Shown here piece after piece: positions 1 through 8,374 of a DNA stretch of 52,675 bases (position 1 is its first letter; each line of letters opens with the position of its first letter). The notes beneath the pieces are model-generated. The model was not told where the DNA came from and made no database searches. It worked only from the letters and a program-made list of their open reading frames with translations. This stretch comes from an uncultured Tenacibaculum sp. (GTDB lineage Bacteria > Bacteroidota > Bacteroidia > Flavobacteriales > Flavobacteriaceae). The stretch is from NCBI GenBank assembly GCA_937922085.1, contig CAKZVD010000017.1:1-52675 (forward strand). Direction: 5' to 3'. A program made the position numbers and the translations under genes.

Positions 1-49
1 ATTAAGTAAGGTTTCACAACTGTATACAAATAACCTGAGATGCCTAAAC

Positions 50-90
50 AGAAGCCTTAAACCTAAGTTTTAAGGCTTCTTATTTTTATT
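50..90 (+). terminator. Rho-independent terminator of a gene left of the window
   Basis: A perfect 12-bp stem (50-61 pairing with 69-80) with a 7-nt loop is followed by a T-rich run on the plus strand. It would end transcription entering from the left and faces the convergent ssb gene. Confidence 0.75.
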
Positions 91-418
91 TACCAAGCAT
101 TAATAAATCACTAACCACAACTTCAGTGATATAACGTTTCATACCATCCTTATCTTCCCAAGATCGTGTAGTTAGTTTTCCTTCAATTGCCACTTCTTTT
201 CCTTTACCAACATATTTTTCTACAATCTGTGCCGTTTTTCCCCAAGCTACAATATTGTGCCATTGTGTATCTGTTATTTTTTCTCCTTGTGCATTTTTAT
301 ACGTTTCATTGGTAGCTAATGAAAATTTCGCTAATTTTTTACCTGAATCTAATACAATAACTTCTGGTTTATTTCCTAGATTTCCAATTAACTGTACCTT
401 GTTTTTTAGTGCATTCAT
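86..418 (-). CDS. ssb: single-stranded DNA-binding protein (short form)
   Basis: This protein binds single-stranded DNA during replication, repair or recombination. Its 110 residues are one OB fold that opens with the typical NKVQLIGNLG strand and contains TQWHNIVAWGKTAQIVEKYV and a KGKEVAIEGKLTTRSWEDKDG core. It stops right after the fold, at VVVSDLLMLGK. The Gln/Gly-rich linker and acidic tail (DDDIPF type) that recruit partner proteins are absent, so it is probably the secondary SSB that many flavobacteria carry beside a full-length one. It is a lone minus-strand gene. A minus-strand CATCTTTG (about 479-486) resembles the flavobacterial -7 element. Family assignment is firm; the accessory role is inferred. 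Confidence 0.93.
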   Translation of the reverse strand: MNALKNKVQLIGNLGNKPEVIVLDSGKKLAKFSLATNETYKNAQGEKITDTQWHNIVAWGKTAQIVEKYVGKGKEVAIEGKLTTRSWEDKDGMKRYITEVVVSDLLMLGK

Positions 419-577
419 AATTATTATTTTTTTGTCTTTAAACAGTTAAGAACTTGCCATTAAATAACGACACTGCAAAGATGCGATTGAAACCAAATTA
501 TTTTCGGTTGTTAAACATTTGTTTTCGTTTGTAATCGAATGTAATCGTTTATTTTATATATTTACCTTCTCTAAAAG

Positions 578-1129
578 ATGAATTATATGAGCCTTTATTT
601 AGAAACTGAACGCTTAATTTTAAAAGAATTTCAAGATACTGATGTTGAAAACATATTTAAATTAGATTCAAATATAGAAGTACACAAGTATCTTGGTAAC
701 AACCCTATTAAAACATATAAACAAGCTGAAGAAATTATTTCTTTTTTTAAAAAACAATATCAAGAAAATAACATTGGACGGTTTGCAGCTTTTGAAAAAG
801 ATTCAGGCAATTTTATTGGTTGGTCAGGCTTAAAATTAAATAAAGGAAATAAAGAAAGTTTAAATGGTTTTACAAATTTTATAGATATAGGTTATCGTTT
901 CATACCTTCTTTTTGGGGTAAAGGTTATGCTACAGAATCAGCAATTGCTTGTTTAAACTTTGGTTTTAAGGAAATGAATTATGAAATTATATATGGTGCT
1001 GCAGAAACTGCCAACATAGGGTCTAACAAAATTCTACAAAAAATTGGTTTGAAATATGTAAATGATTTTAAAGTTGAAAACACTGATGCTAAATGGTATG
1101 AATTGAAAAAAACCGATTATGACCAATAA
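578..1129 (+). CDS. GNAT family N-acetyltransferase (RimJ/RimL type)
   Basis: This enzyme should transfer an acetyl group from acetyl-CoA to an amine; the substrate is unknown. At 183 residues it has the usual family length. It begins with the RimJ/L-like LETERLILKEF strand and carries the acetyl-CoA loop as IPSFWGKGYATESA, followed by the ANIGSNKILQKIGLKY helix in which an Asn precedes the last helix. A second in-frame ATG at 587 is an equally good start, because LYLETERLIL is where family members usually begin. The stop overlaps the next gene by 11 bp, so the two are probably translated as a pair. Confidence 0.9.
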   Translation: MNYMSLYLETERLILKEFQDTDVENIFKLDSNIEVHKYLGNNPIKTYKQAEEIISFFKKQYQENNIGRFAAFEKDSGNFIGWSGLKLNKGNKESLNGFTNFIDIGYRFIPSFWGKGYATESAIACLNFGFKEMNYEIIYGAAETANIGSNKILQKIGLKYVNDFKVENTDAKWYELKKTDYDQ

Positions 1130-1469
1130 AAAATGTTTAGAGTGTGGTGAAAAAGTTATTGGTAGGATTGATAAAAAGTTTTGCTCCGATTATTGTAGAA
1201 ATGCATTTAATAATAAAGTAAATAAAGAAAGTAAAAACTTAATTAGAAACACCAATAACCGTTTACGTAAAAATTATAAAATTCTGTGTGAATTAAATAG
1301 TACAGGAAAAACAAAAGTAACAAGACGAAAATTATTTGATAAAGGATTTGATTTTAAATTTATCACCTCACGATATGTTACCAAAAAAAATAGTGTCTAT
1401 TTTTATGTCTATGACCAAGGATATTTAGAATTAGATAATGAACTGTTTTTATTAGTAAAACAAGATTAG
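1119..1469 (+). CDS. small zinc-ribbon protein, conserved, function unknown
   Basis: This 116-residue protein starts with a four-cysteine zinc-binding motif, KKCLECGEK...KKFCSDYCRNAFNNK (Cys 6, 9, 22 and 26). The second half of that motif resembles the zinc ribbons of DUF2116-type proteins. A basic linker follows (about residues 34-75), then a C-terminal part ending in aromatic-rich strands (YFYVYDQGYLEL). The basic character suggests nucleic-acid binding, but no enzyme motif is visible. It overlaps the upstream acetyltransferase by 11 bp and is probably cotranscribed with it. Similar small proteins occur across Bacteroidota without a known role. Confidence 0.8.
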   Translation: MTNKKCLECGEKVIGRIDKKFCSDYCRNAFNNKVNKESKNLIRNTNNRLRKNYKILCELNSTGKTKVTRRKLFDKGFDFKFITSRYVTKKNSVYFYVYDQGYLELDNELFLLVKQD

Positions 1470-1557
1470 TAATTATATAAATTCATTAGAAATAAAAAAT
1501 AATCTGTAACATTTTAAACTTTCTTGTATCTAAATGAAAATCATTAAGGATACAAAA

Positions 1558-2487
1558 ATGAAAAAAACAACACTCGTATTTCTCTTATTATTAATTAGTA
1601 ATAAAATATATTCTCAAAACATTTACTCTAAAGCATATGGTAACTCTAGTAATAAAGCTATAATATATCTTCATGGTGGACCAGGTTATAACTCAACTAA
1701 TTTTGAAAAAATTACCGCCAAAAAACTTTCGAAAAATGGTTTTTATGTTATTGTATATGATAGACGAGGGGAAGGCAGATCTATAGATAAAAATGCTCTT
1801 TTTAAATTTAAAGAAAGCTTTAATGATTTAAATGCTATTTATAAAAAATTTAATATAAAATCAGCTTCTTTAATTGGTCATAGTTTTGGTGGAATAATAG
1901 CTACTTTGTACGCAGAAAAACATCCAAAAAAAGTAAAAACACTATTACTTGTTGGTACTCCTATAATAATGCAAGAAACATTTTTAACTATAATAGATTC
2001 TTCAAAAAAAATTTACATCAAGAATAAAGATAAGCTTAATTTAAAATACATACAGCAATTACAAAAAATGGATACAGCTTCAATAGCCTACAGTTCTTAT
2101 TCATTTAAACATGCAATGCTTAACGGGTTTTATTATCCTAAACAAATAACAAGAGAAGCTATTAACTTATATTCAAAATTTAAAACGGACTCTTTACTTC
2201 TAAAATATGGAGCTAAAATGACTTATGAAGCTGTAACAGGTTTTTGGAAAAATGAGAAATACACCACGTTAGATATTACTAAAAATTTAAAACAGGTTTT
2301 AAATAATAAAATTCTTGTTTTTGGGCTTTATGGTAAAGATGATGGATTATTCTCTAAAAATCAAATAACAAAAATAAGACACTTAATAGGTAATCATAAC
2401 CTTAAATATATCAGTAATTGCTCTCATAATTTTTTTATAGATCAACGATCTCTTTTTATTAAAGCATTAACTAAATGGATTAATTAA
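1558..2487 (+). CDS. secreted alpha/beta hydrolase (proline iminopeptidase-like)
   Basis: This is a predicted exported serine hydrolase of the alpha/beta fold, 309 residues from the ATG at 1558. That start gives a clean signal peptide (MKKTTLVFLLLLISNKIYSQ); an in-frame ATG at 1534 would only add eight polar residues in front. The oxyanion motif HGGPG (residues 39-43) and the nucleophile elbow GHSFGG (Ser109) match the S33 proline iminopeptidase group. GKDDGLF and NCSHNFF near the C-terminus are good candidates for the acid and histidine of the triad. The stop shares a base with the start of the sigma factor gene, so hydrolase, sigma factor and membrane protein form one operon. The substrate is unknown. 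Confidence 0.85.
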   Translation: MKKTTLVFLLLLISNKIYSQNIYSKAYGNSSNKAIIYLHGGPGYNSTNFEKITAKKLSKNGFYVIVYDRRGEGRSIDKNALFKFKESFNDLNAIYKKFNIKSASLIGHSFGGIIATLYAEKHPKKVKTLLLVGTPIIMQETFLTIIDSSKKIYIKNKDKLNLKYIQQLQKMDTASIAYSSYSFKHAMLNGFYYPKQITREAINLYSKFKTDSLLLKYGAKMTYEAVTGFWKNEKYTTLDITKNLKQVLNNKILVFGLYGKDDGLFSKNQITKIRHLIGNHNLKYISNCSHNFFIDQRSLFIKALTKWIN

Positions 2488-2960
2488 TGAGCTTTGAAGA
2501 CATTTATAAAACATATTGGCAAAAAGTTTTTAGATTATGTATGGGATATGTCAATAACACCGATTTAGCAAAAGATTTAACTCAAGAAACATTTATTAAA
2601 GTATTTCAACAACTCTCTAAATTCGAAAATAAATCTTCTATTGGAACTTGGATTTTTAGAATTGCTTCTAATACTTGTTTACGACAAATTCAAAAGGAAA
2701 ATAGAATGCCTAAATCTGAACTTCCTTTAGAAATGAAAGAAGAAATTATAGAAACAAGTATTGAAAAAGAGTTACAGTTTTTATATAAATGTATATCAGA
2801 TTTACAAGAAATAGATCGAATTATTATTTCATTAAACTTAGAAGGTATTACTCAAAAAGAAATTGCTAAAATTATTGGTCTTTCTGAGGGAAATATTAGA
2901 GTTAAAATTCATAGAATAAAAGGAAAATTAATTAAAAAATTTAAAAAGAATGAGCAATAA
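2487..2960 (+). CDS. ECF-type RNA polymerase sigma factor
   Basis: This 157-residue sigma-70 family protein has the group-4 (ECF) layout: region 2 (residues about 5-70, with DLTQETFIKVFQQL and IGTWIFRIASNTCLRQI) and region 4 (about 100-150, with the helix-turn-helix GITQKEIAKIIGLSEGNIRVKIHRIKGKL). Region 1 and region 3 are absent, as expected. It overlaps the hydrolase by one base and the following membrane protein by 11 bp. That order fits an ECF sigma factor with its anti-sigma factor directly downstream. The signal and the regulon are unknown; the hydrolase promoter may be a target. Confidence 0.93.
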   Translation: MSFEDIYKTYWQKVFRLCMGYVNNTDLAKDLTQETFIKVFQQLSKFENKSSIGTWIFRIASNTCLRQIQKENRMPKSELPLEMKEEIIETSIEKELQFLYKCISDLQEIDRIIISLNLEGITQKEIAKIIGLSEGNIRVKIHRIKGKLIKKFKKNEQ

Positions 2961-3549
2961 TATCAATTTAAAAGAGATATGGAATACACAAGAAGTTACA
3001 ATTCCAAATATTCAAAACTTATATAATAATGTTAATCAATTAAAAAAACACACTCTTTTAAAGTTAATAGGAATTACTATTTTAGGCTTTATTACTTCTA
3101 TTTTTATTGGGCTTATTTGGCATTTCTATCAACCAAAATTAATTACTACCAAAATAGGAATCTTACTAAGTATAACTGCTATTATAATTTATATAATAGC
3201 TTACAATGGTATGCTTTCTTTTCTATTTAAGAAAAATAGAGCTACTAATAATAAAGACTACCTTCAATTATTAATAAAATTAAAAGAAAAACAATTATTC
3301 TTACAAACAAGAATACTAAACACCTACTTTATCCTTTTCTCTTTAGGAATAAGTCTTTATTTATTTGAATTCACTTTAAAAATGTCAACTTTATTGGGTG
3401 CTATTATATATACAATTACATTTGCTTGGATTCTTATAAATTGGCTTTATTTTAAACCCTTAGTTATAAAAAAACAAAATAATAAAATAGATCTGTTGTT
3501 ATTAAAATTTAGAGAAATAAGTGACCAAATAAACAACTCAAAACATTAA
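2950..3549 (+). CDS. four-helix membrane protein, probable anti-sigma factor
   Basis: The 199-residue protein begins with a short cytoplasmic segment, NINLKEIWNTQEV, like the N-termini of several Bacteroidota membrane anti-sigma partners. Four hydrophobic segments follow (about residues 37-58, 65-92, 121-141 and 146-165), and the tail is basic and helical. No zinc-binding HxxxCxxC motif is present. The 11-bp overlap with the ECF sigma gene is the main argument for an anti-sigma role; sequence alone would not prove it. The stop lies only 6 bp from the end of the convergent CBS gene. Confidence 0.7.
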   Translation: MSNNINLKEIWNTQEVTIPNIQNLYNNVNQLKKHTLLKLIGITILGFITSIFIGLIWHFYQPKLITTKIGILLSITAIIIYIIAYNGMLSFLFKKNRATNNKDYLQLLIKLKEKQLFLQTRILNTYFILFSLGISLYLFEFTLKMSTLLGAIIYTITFAWILINWLYFKPLVIKKQNNKIDLLLLKFREISDQINNSKH

Positions 3550-3555
3550 TTTAAA

Positions 3556-4023
3556 TTATTTCCAGGTATTTCCCTTTAATTCCATTGCTGCTTTTAAAAC
3601 GTCTTTTTGACTTATTTGACCTATTAGTTTACCGTTTTGAACAATAGGAAACCTTCTTCTTTTAGATTCTAAAAATTTATTAGCAGCATCAAAAATATTC
3701 ATGTTCCCATCTATTGTTTCAACTTGCCTTACCATAGCTTTACCTACCGTATTATTACTATCTATTGGCAAATTATAATACCTACTTTCCGATATTTGTT
3801 TCATACAATCTCCTTCAGAAATAATACCTATCAATTCATTCTTCTCATTTACTACAGGTCCACCAGAAATTTTGTTATTAATTAAAGTCTCAATCGCCTC
3901 CTCTATAGGTTGGTTTTCTTTAAATGTAATTAATTTTTTAGTCATGTAATTTGAAACCAAAATTGATGCTTCTTCATTTTTATTTGTAGTTGTTCTTTTA
4001 CCCTGAAAGCTTTTAATCCCCAT
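3556..4023 (-). CDS. CBS domain-containing protein
   Basis: This 155-residue cytosolic protein is a tandem CBS pair (Bateman module), a fold that usually binds adenosine nucleotides. The first CBS domain runs over about residues 25-80 (VSNYMTKKLITFKENQPIEEA ... GGPVVNEKNELIGIISEGD) and the second over about 92-150 (VRQVETIDGNMNIFDAANKF ... RRFPIVQNGKLIGQISQKDVLKAA). No other catalytic or transport domain is attached. Stand-alone pairs often sense energy charge and regulate a partner, which here is unknown. It ends 6 bp from the convergent membrane protein gene. Confidence 0.9.
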   Translation of the reverse strand: MGIKSFQGKRTTTNKNEEASILVSNYMTKKLITFKENQPIEEAIETLINNKISGGPVVNEKNELIGIISEGDCMKQISESRYYNLPIDSNNTVGKAMVRQVETIDGNMNIFDAANKFLESKRRRFPIVQNGKLIGQISQKDVLKAAMELKGNTWK

Positions 4024-4066
4024 AATTATTTGATTTTAAGACTACTAAATATAACGATTTTTAATA

Positions 4067-4093
4067 ACTTATAAAAAAACCTCATTTATAAGT
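4067..4093. repeat. inverted repeat in a divergent intergenic region
   Basis: ACTTATAAA (4067-4075) and TTTATAAGT (4085-4093) form perfect 9-bp arms between the divergent CBS and M28 peptidase genes. A T-rich run follows on the plus strand. It could be a regulator site or a weak hairpin; the all-AT arms make chance formation quite possible. Confidence 0.35.
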
Positions 4094-4129
4094 TTAATTT
4101 TTTACATTTAGATCTACCAAAACTTGACC

Positions 4130-6424
4130 ATGAAATCGACTATTAAATTCTTGTCTTTACTTATTTTTCTCTTCACTATTTATTGGAGTTTTTCTGACAT
4201 CATTCCTAGTGCTTCTTTTAAAGATGATATTAATAATTCAGATACATTTTCAATAAACAATGCTTTATCTCATCTAAAAAAAATAGCACAAAAACCTCAT
4301 AGTCCTGGCACAAATGAGCATAGATTAGTGCAAGAATATTTAGTGAATGAATTAAAGAAATTAGGCTTACAACCAGAGATACAAGTAGAAACGGTTTTTA
4401 ACAATCAATGGAAAGCCGGAGCTACTGTAGAAAACATAATCACAAAAATTAAAGGTACTTCAAATAATAAATCACTTTTACTATTAAGTCATTACGATAG
4501 CAATCCGCATTCTTCAATTGGAGCTTCTGATGCTGGCTCTGGTATTGTAACAATTTTAGAAGGTATTCGAGCTTTTTTAGCCAAGGGAGAAAAACCTAAA
4601 AATGATATTATTATTCTTTTTTCAGATGCTGAAGAATTAGGGTTATTAGGTGCTGAAGCTTTTGTGAAACACCATCCTTTTGCAAAAGACATTGGTCTTG
4701 TTCTTAATTTTGAAGCAAGAGGAAGTGGAGGGCCAAGCTATATGTTAATGGAAACCAATGGTAAAAATAGTAAACTACTTGAAGAATTTTTAAAAGCAAA
4801 CCCTAAACATCCTGCTGCTAATTCATTAATGTATAGTGTTTATAAAATGCTTCCGAATGATACTGATTTAACTGTTTTTAGAGAGAAAGCAAACATTAAT
4901 GGTTTTAATTTTGCTTTCATTGGTGATCATTTTGATTATCATACAGAGCTAGATACTTATGATAGATTAGACAGAGCATCTTTAATACATCAAAAGGAAT
5001 ATTTTACAAGTTCTTTAAATTATTTTTCTAACGCAGATCTTTCAAATTTAAATAGTGATAAAGATGTTGTTTATATTAATTTTCCAATTATTGGTTTACT
5101 AACTTTTCCTTTTTCTTGGATATTCCCATTTATATTAATTGCAATACTATTTTTTTGTGCTTTAATTTTTATAGGAATCCGTAAAAAAAGATTAACAGCT
5201 AAAGGAATTTTCACAGGCTTTTTACCTTTTTTAATCGCATTAATTTCTAGCACAGTTATATCTTTTGCTTTATGGAAATTATTAACCTTTATACACCCTT
5301 ATTATAAGGATATATTACAAGGTTTTACATACAATGGTTATTACTATATCACTGCTTTTGTCTTTTTAACATTATGGGTAAGTTTTAAATCTTATAATTT
5401 ATTTAAAAACAACAAGCCTTTAGATTTATTAATTGCTCCTGTATTCATTTGGATACTCATTAATTTTGCTATCTCTAAATACTTACCTGGTGCAGGCTTT
5501 TTTATTATTCCTGTTTTTGTAGCCTTAATTGGTATTACTTTTTACATTCTTAAAAACAATAAACCACATACTGCCCTGTTTGCCTTTATATCTATACCAA
5601 CGATTTACATTTTTGCTCCGTTAATTAAAATGTTTCCTGTAGGTTTAGGTTTAAAAAATCTTTTTATTTCTTCTATTTTTACGGTATTAACTATTAGTCT
5701 TCTAATACCTGCCTTTCAAGAGTATAAAAAGAAAAATTTATGGCAGAAATTATTTGGTTTTTTATCTATAATTGTATTTGTGTTAGCTACTTCTAAAAGT
5801 GATTTTTCAGTAAGTAAAAAAAAACCTAATAGTTTAGTTTACATACAAAATTCTGATAATGAATCTGCTTTTTGGGGTACTTATAATAAAACGTTAGATA
5901 GTTATACAAAACAAATTTTTAATTCTGATTTTTCTGAAGGAAGCATTACCAATGCTGAAACAAAAAGCAAATACAATACACGATTTAATTATTATAAAAA
6001 AGCTCCGTTTAATAAACGTATTAAAACTTCAGAAATAGAAATTAATCTTGATACTATAATTGGTAATAACCGTGAAATTTGGTTAACTATAAAACCTCAA
6101 AGAAAGATTAATAAGTATGAAATATTCAATAATAAAAAAATATCTATTTCTTCTTTAACCGCTAACTCTGCTATTATATATGATACTCTTAAAGAAATAA
6201 AGAATGAAACACTTTTAGTATATCATATGGGGAATAGCGATAAAGACTTGAAAATTGCTTTAAAATTTAATAAAACAGATCAACTAAATATTACATTAAA
6301 TGAAATTTCAAATGATTTATTATCACATCCTGAATTTAATTTACAACAAAGAAATGAAAAAATGATACCAATGCCTTTTGTAACTAATGATGCTATTATT
6401 AGTACAAAAACTCTTTCTTTTTAA
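4130..6424 (+). CDS. membrane-anchored M28 family metallopeptidase
   Basis: This is a predicted zinc aminopeptidase fused to a large membrane domain, 764 residues. After an N-terminal signal/anchor (residues about 5-22), the M28 domain shows its metal ligands in order: SHYDS (His121), ASDAGSG (Asp134), FSDAEELG (catalytic Glu168, ligand Glu169), NFEARG (Glu195) and YHTELDT (His271). About eight hydrophobic helices follow (roughly residues 320-560), then a soluble C-terminal domain. This resembles bacterial relatives of vacuolar membrane proteases. The ATG at 4130 was chosen; a TTG two codons upstream also keeps the frame but is less likely. The gene stands alone, divergent from the CBS gene. 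Confidence 0.9.
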   Translation: MKSTIKFLSLLIFLFTIYWSFSDIIPSASFKDDINNSDTFSINNALSHLKKIAQKPHSPGTNEHRLVQEYLVNELKKLGLQPEIQVETVFNNQWKAGATVENIITKIKGTSNNKSLLLLSHYDSNPHSSIGASDAGSGIVTILEGIRAFLAKGEKPKNDIIILFSDAEELGLLGAEAFVKHHPFAKDIGLVLNFEARGSGGPSYMLMETNGKNSKLLEEFLKANPKHPAANSLMYSVYKMLPNDTDLTVFREKANINGFNFAFIGDHFDYHTELDTYDRLDRASLIHQKEYFTSSLNYFSNADLSNLNSDKDVVYINFPIIGLLTFPFSWIFPFILIAILFFCALIFIGIRKKRLTAKGIFTGFLPFLIALISSTVISFALWKLLTFIHPYYKDILQGFTYNGYYYITAFVFLTLWVSFKSYNLFKNNKPLDLLIAPVFIWILINFAISKYLPGAGFFIIPVFVALIGITFYILKNNKPHTALFAFISIPTIYIFAPLIKMFPVGLGLKNLFISSIFTVLTISLLIPAFQEYKKKNLWQKLFGFLSIIVFVLATSKSDFSVSKKKPNSLVYIQNSDNESAFWGTYNKTLDSYTKQIFNSDFSEGSITNAETKSKYNTRFNYYKKAPFNKRIKTSEIEINLDTIIGNNREIWLTIKPQRKINKYEIFNNKKISISSLTANSAIIYDTLKEIKNETLLVYHMGNSDKDLKIALKFNKTDQLNITLNEISNDLLSHPEFNLQQRNEKMIPMPFVTNDAIISTKTLSF

Positions 6425-6459
6425 TTTTTCTTGAATTTTAAACTTCTATTGATTTAAGT

Positions 6460-6467
6460 TATCTTTG
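6460..6467 (+). promoter_or_regulatory. -7 promoter element of tatA
   Basis: TATCTTTG exactly fits the Bacteroidota TAnnTTTG -7 consensus and lies only 5 bp before the tatA ATG. Transcription would start at or next to the start codon, implying a leaderless or near-leaderless mRNA. No good -33 TTTG is seen at the usual spacing. Confidence 0.5.
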
Positions 6468-6472
6468 TAGTT

Positions 6473-6754
6473 ATGGAATTATCTTTTTTATTTATTGGAG
6501 GCCCAGAAATTTTTATCATACTAATGATTGTAGTCGTTTTTTTTGGTGCAGATAAAATACCAGAAATTGCAAGAGGTCTTGGTAAAGGTATGCGTCAAAT
6601 AAAAGATGCTACTAATGATATTAAGAGAGAAATAAACGATACTGCACAGAAACAAGGTATAAATACAGATATAGTTACAGATATTAATAAAGAAGTAAAT
6701 GACGTAAAAGATAATATTGATGATTTAACAGGGCCGATAAAAAGGAAAATGTAA
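6473..6754 (+). CDS. tatA: twin-arginine translocase subunit TatA/TatE
   Basis: TatA forms the protein-conducting assembly of the twin-arginine export pathway, which moves folded proteins across the inner membrane. The 93-residue product has one transmembrane helix (residues about 7-24, ending at VVVFFGADKIPE), the FGxxxxPE hinge, and the amphipathic helix IARGLGKGMRQIKDA. A charged, variable tail follows, as is usual. No tatC is nearby, which is common in Bacteroidota. The -7 element almost touches the ATG. The convergent methyltransferase gene ends 3 bp away. Confidence 0.93.
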   Translation: MELSFLFIGGPEIFIILMIVVVFFGADKIPEIARGLGKGMRQIKDATNDIKREINDTAQKQGINTDIVTDINKEVNDVKDNIDDLTGPIKRKM

Positions 6755-6757
6755 ACC

Positions 6758-7399
6758 CTATTTTACTCTAGTTATAGTTAAACCATCTCTTATAGGTAAA
6801 AGAACTGTTTCTACTCGTTCATCATTATTAAGTAGACTATTGTATTCCAACAATACTTTTGTGTCTTTATCTTTTTTATCTAATTCTTCCACTACTTTTC
6901 CACTCCACAAAACATTATCAGATAAAATAACTCCTCCACTATTCATTTTATCAATAATCAAATTAAAATAATTTAAATAATTTGATTTATCAGCATCTAT
7001 AAAAACTAAATCAAATTTTTCCTCTATGGTTGGTATAATTTCAATTGCGTTTCCTATATATTGCTTTATTTGATTACTAAATTCAGATTTGTCAAAGTAT
7101 TTTTTTTGTAAATCTTCTAACTCTTCATTTTTATCAATAGTGTAAAGCATACCATTTTCACCTAATCCTTCTGCCAAACATAAAGCCGAATACCCTGTGT
7201 AAGTACCTATTTCTAAAATTGAGTTAGGATTAATCAATTTTGCAATCATAGATAAAACTCTTCCTTGAAAAGCTCCACTTAACATTCTAGGGTTTAAAAC
7301 CTTTTGCCAAGTTTCTTTACTTAATTCTTTAAGTAAAACAGGTTCTTCTTGTGAATGTTTTACAATGTAATTGTCTATTTTTTCAGGTAAAAAATGCAT
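6758..7399 (-). CDS. class I SAM-dependent O-methyltransferase
   Basis: At 213 residues this has the length and motifs of the caffeoyl-CoA / catechol O-methyltransferase-like family (Methyltransf_3). Motif I, which binds S-adenosylmethionine, is ILEIGTYTGYSALCLAEGL (about residues 60-78). The metal-binding region is DLVFIDADKSNYLNYF (about 130-145), followed by GGVILSDNVLWSG with the second Asp and the Asn. The substrate cannot be told. It is a lone minus-strand gene. A strong terminator between it and the sigma/anti-sigma pair (7410-7452) keeps it from being read with them. Confidence 0.92.
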   Translation of the reverse strand: MHFLPEKIDNYIVKHSQEEPVLLKELSKETWQKVLNPRMLSGAFQGRVLSMIAKLINPNSILEIGTYTGYSALCLAEGLGENGMLYTIDKNEELEDLQKKYFDKSEFSNQIKQYIGNAIEIIPTIEEKFDLVFIDADKSNYLNYFNLIIDKMNSGGVILSDNVLWSGKVVEELDKKDKDTKVLLEYNSLLNNDERVETVLLPIRDGLTITRVK

Positions 7400-7409
7400 A
7401 CTATATAAT

Positions 7410-7452
7410 AAAAATGTAAAAAACGGAACTTACTTTTTAGTAAATTCCGTTC
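7410..7452 (-). terminator. Rho-independent terminator of the sigma/anti-sigma operon
   Basis: AACGGAA (7422-7428) pairs with TTCCGTT (7445-7451), and the stem continues with TTACT/AGTAA after one mismatch. On the minus strand it is followed by a T-rich run, about 50 bp after the stop of the zinc-finger anti-sigma gene. Confidence 0.8.
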
Positions 7453-7503
7453 AATCTAACAAAAAATCAAAAACGGTCTATCATTTCTAATAAACCGAAA
7501 CGT

Positions 7504-7770
7504 TTATGAAGACATTTCTTGCTTCATTTTTTCTTTCAACAACTCCTTGTCATTGTTACTCATACAATGAGTATGTTCTTTACAGTCTAAAGACTTTCTT
7601 TTAAATATGCCCGTCAAATTTTTGTTCTGTTTTGTATACAAAGCGCAAATTTTACAAAAAGCGATATGAAACTCTAATTTCATTTTTTCTGAAAAACTAG
7701 CTTCACCATATTGAGATTTATTACAAATCTCATTTGCCTCTTGGCATGTTATTTTTAAAAATTTAAACAT
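7504..7770 (-). CDS. small zinc-type anti-sigma factor-like protein
   Basis: The 88-residue soluble protein contains FHIAFCKICALY (about residues 50-61), an H-x3-C-x2-C arrangement like that of zinc-dependent anti-sigma factors. Further Cys and His residues lie near the end (SLDCKEHTHCMSN). There is no transmembrane helix, so the likely target is cytoplasmic: the sigma factor encoded 4 bp upstream. Such sigma / small zinc protein pairs are common in flavobacteria. Redox or metal sensing through the Cys cluster is a reasonable guess, not shown by the sequence. Confidence 0.75.
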   Translation of the reverse strand: MFKFLKITCQEANEICNKSQYGEASFSEKMKLEFHIAFCKICALYTKQNKNLTGIFKRKSLDCKEHTHCMSNNDKELLKEKMKQEMSS

Positions 7771-7774
7771 CCTT

Positions 7775-8347
7775 TTATTTATTAAACCAATTTTTTTCCA
7801 TACAACTTCTCAGTTGCGTTCTTGCTCTATGGATTATTACCCATAAGTTTGACGGAGTAATATTTAACTCCTTACAAATTTCTTCCGTTTCAAATTCTTG
7901 AATGGTTTTCATTCTAAAAACCATCGCATATTTTTCTGGTAAATTATCTATACAAACGTCGATTTGACTTTTCAATTCTTCGTTCTCTATATTTTTCTCA
8001 GTCTCACTGTTCCATGACTGTGGAACTCTTTCTTCAATCCAACTTCCTTCATTTTCACCACTTTCATAAAAATTCATTCTTACTTCAGCTTTCCCCTTTT
8101 TAGAATTTATTTTACGATAATAATCGATTATTTTTCTTTTTAAAATAGAAATCAACCATGTTCTTTCCGTTGATTTCCCTTCAAAGTTTTTAGCCGATCT
8201 TAAGCCTGCAAAGAAGGTCTCTTGAACCAAATCTTTTGCTATATCTGTATTATTTACTCTAACAACTGCATAGTTGTATAAATAATCAGAATAACTGTCT
8301 ATCCAAGTATTAGGATCTAATGTATTCATTTTATTAACTTGATTCAC
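7775..8347 (-). CDS. ECF-like RNA polymerase sigma factor
   Basis: This 190-residue sigma-70 family factor has region 2 (YLYNYAVVRVNNTDIAKDLVQETFFAGLRSAKNF and TERTWLISILKRKIIDYYRK, about residues 22-80) and region 4 (LPEKYAMVFRMKTIQEFETEEICKELNITPSNLWVIIHRAR, about 135-175). A longer acidic linker with a conserved-looking NSETEK segment lies between them. Met7 (8329) is an alternative start. The zinc anti-sigma-like gene follows after 4 bp and a clear terminator ends the pair. It is a different subgroup from the sigma factor at 2.5 kb. The regulon is unknown. Confidence 0.92.
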   Translation of the reverse strand: MNQVNKMNTLDPNTWIDSYSDYLYNYAVVRVNNTDIAKDLVQETFFAGLRSAKNFEGKSTERTWLISILKRKIIDYYRKINSKKGKAEVRMNFYESGENEGSWIEERVPQSWNSETEKNIENEELKSQIDVCIDNLPEKYAMVFRMKTIQEFETEEICKELNITPSNLWVIIHRARTQLRSCMEKNWFNK

Positions 8348-8374
8348 GGGTTAAAAATATACATTATTTTTCAC

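Noticed and set aside
255..449. Plus-strand frame opposite ssb
   Set aside because: It is the antisense of the SSB coding sequence and has no independent support.
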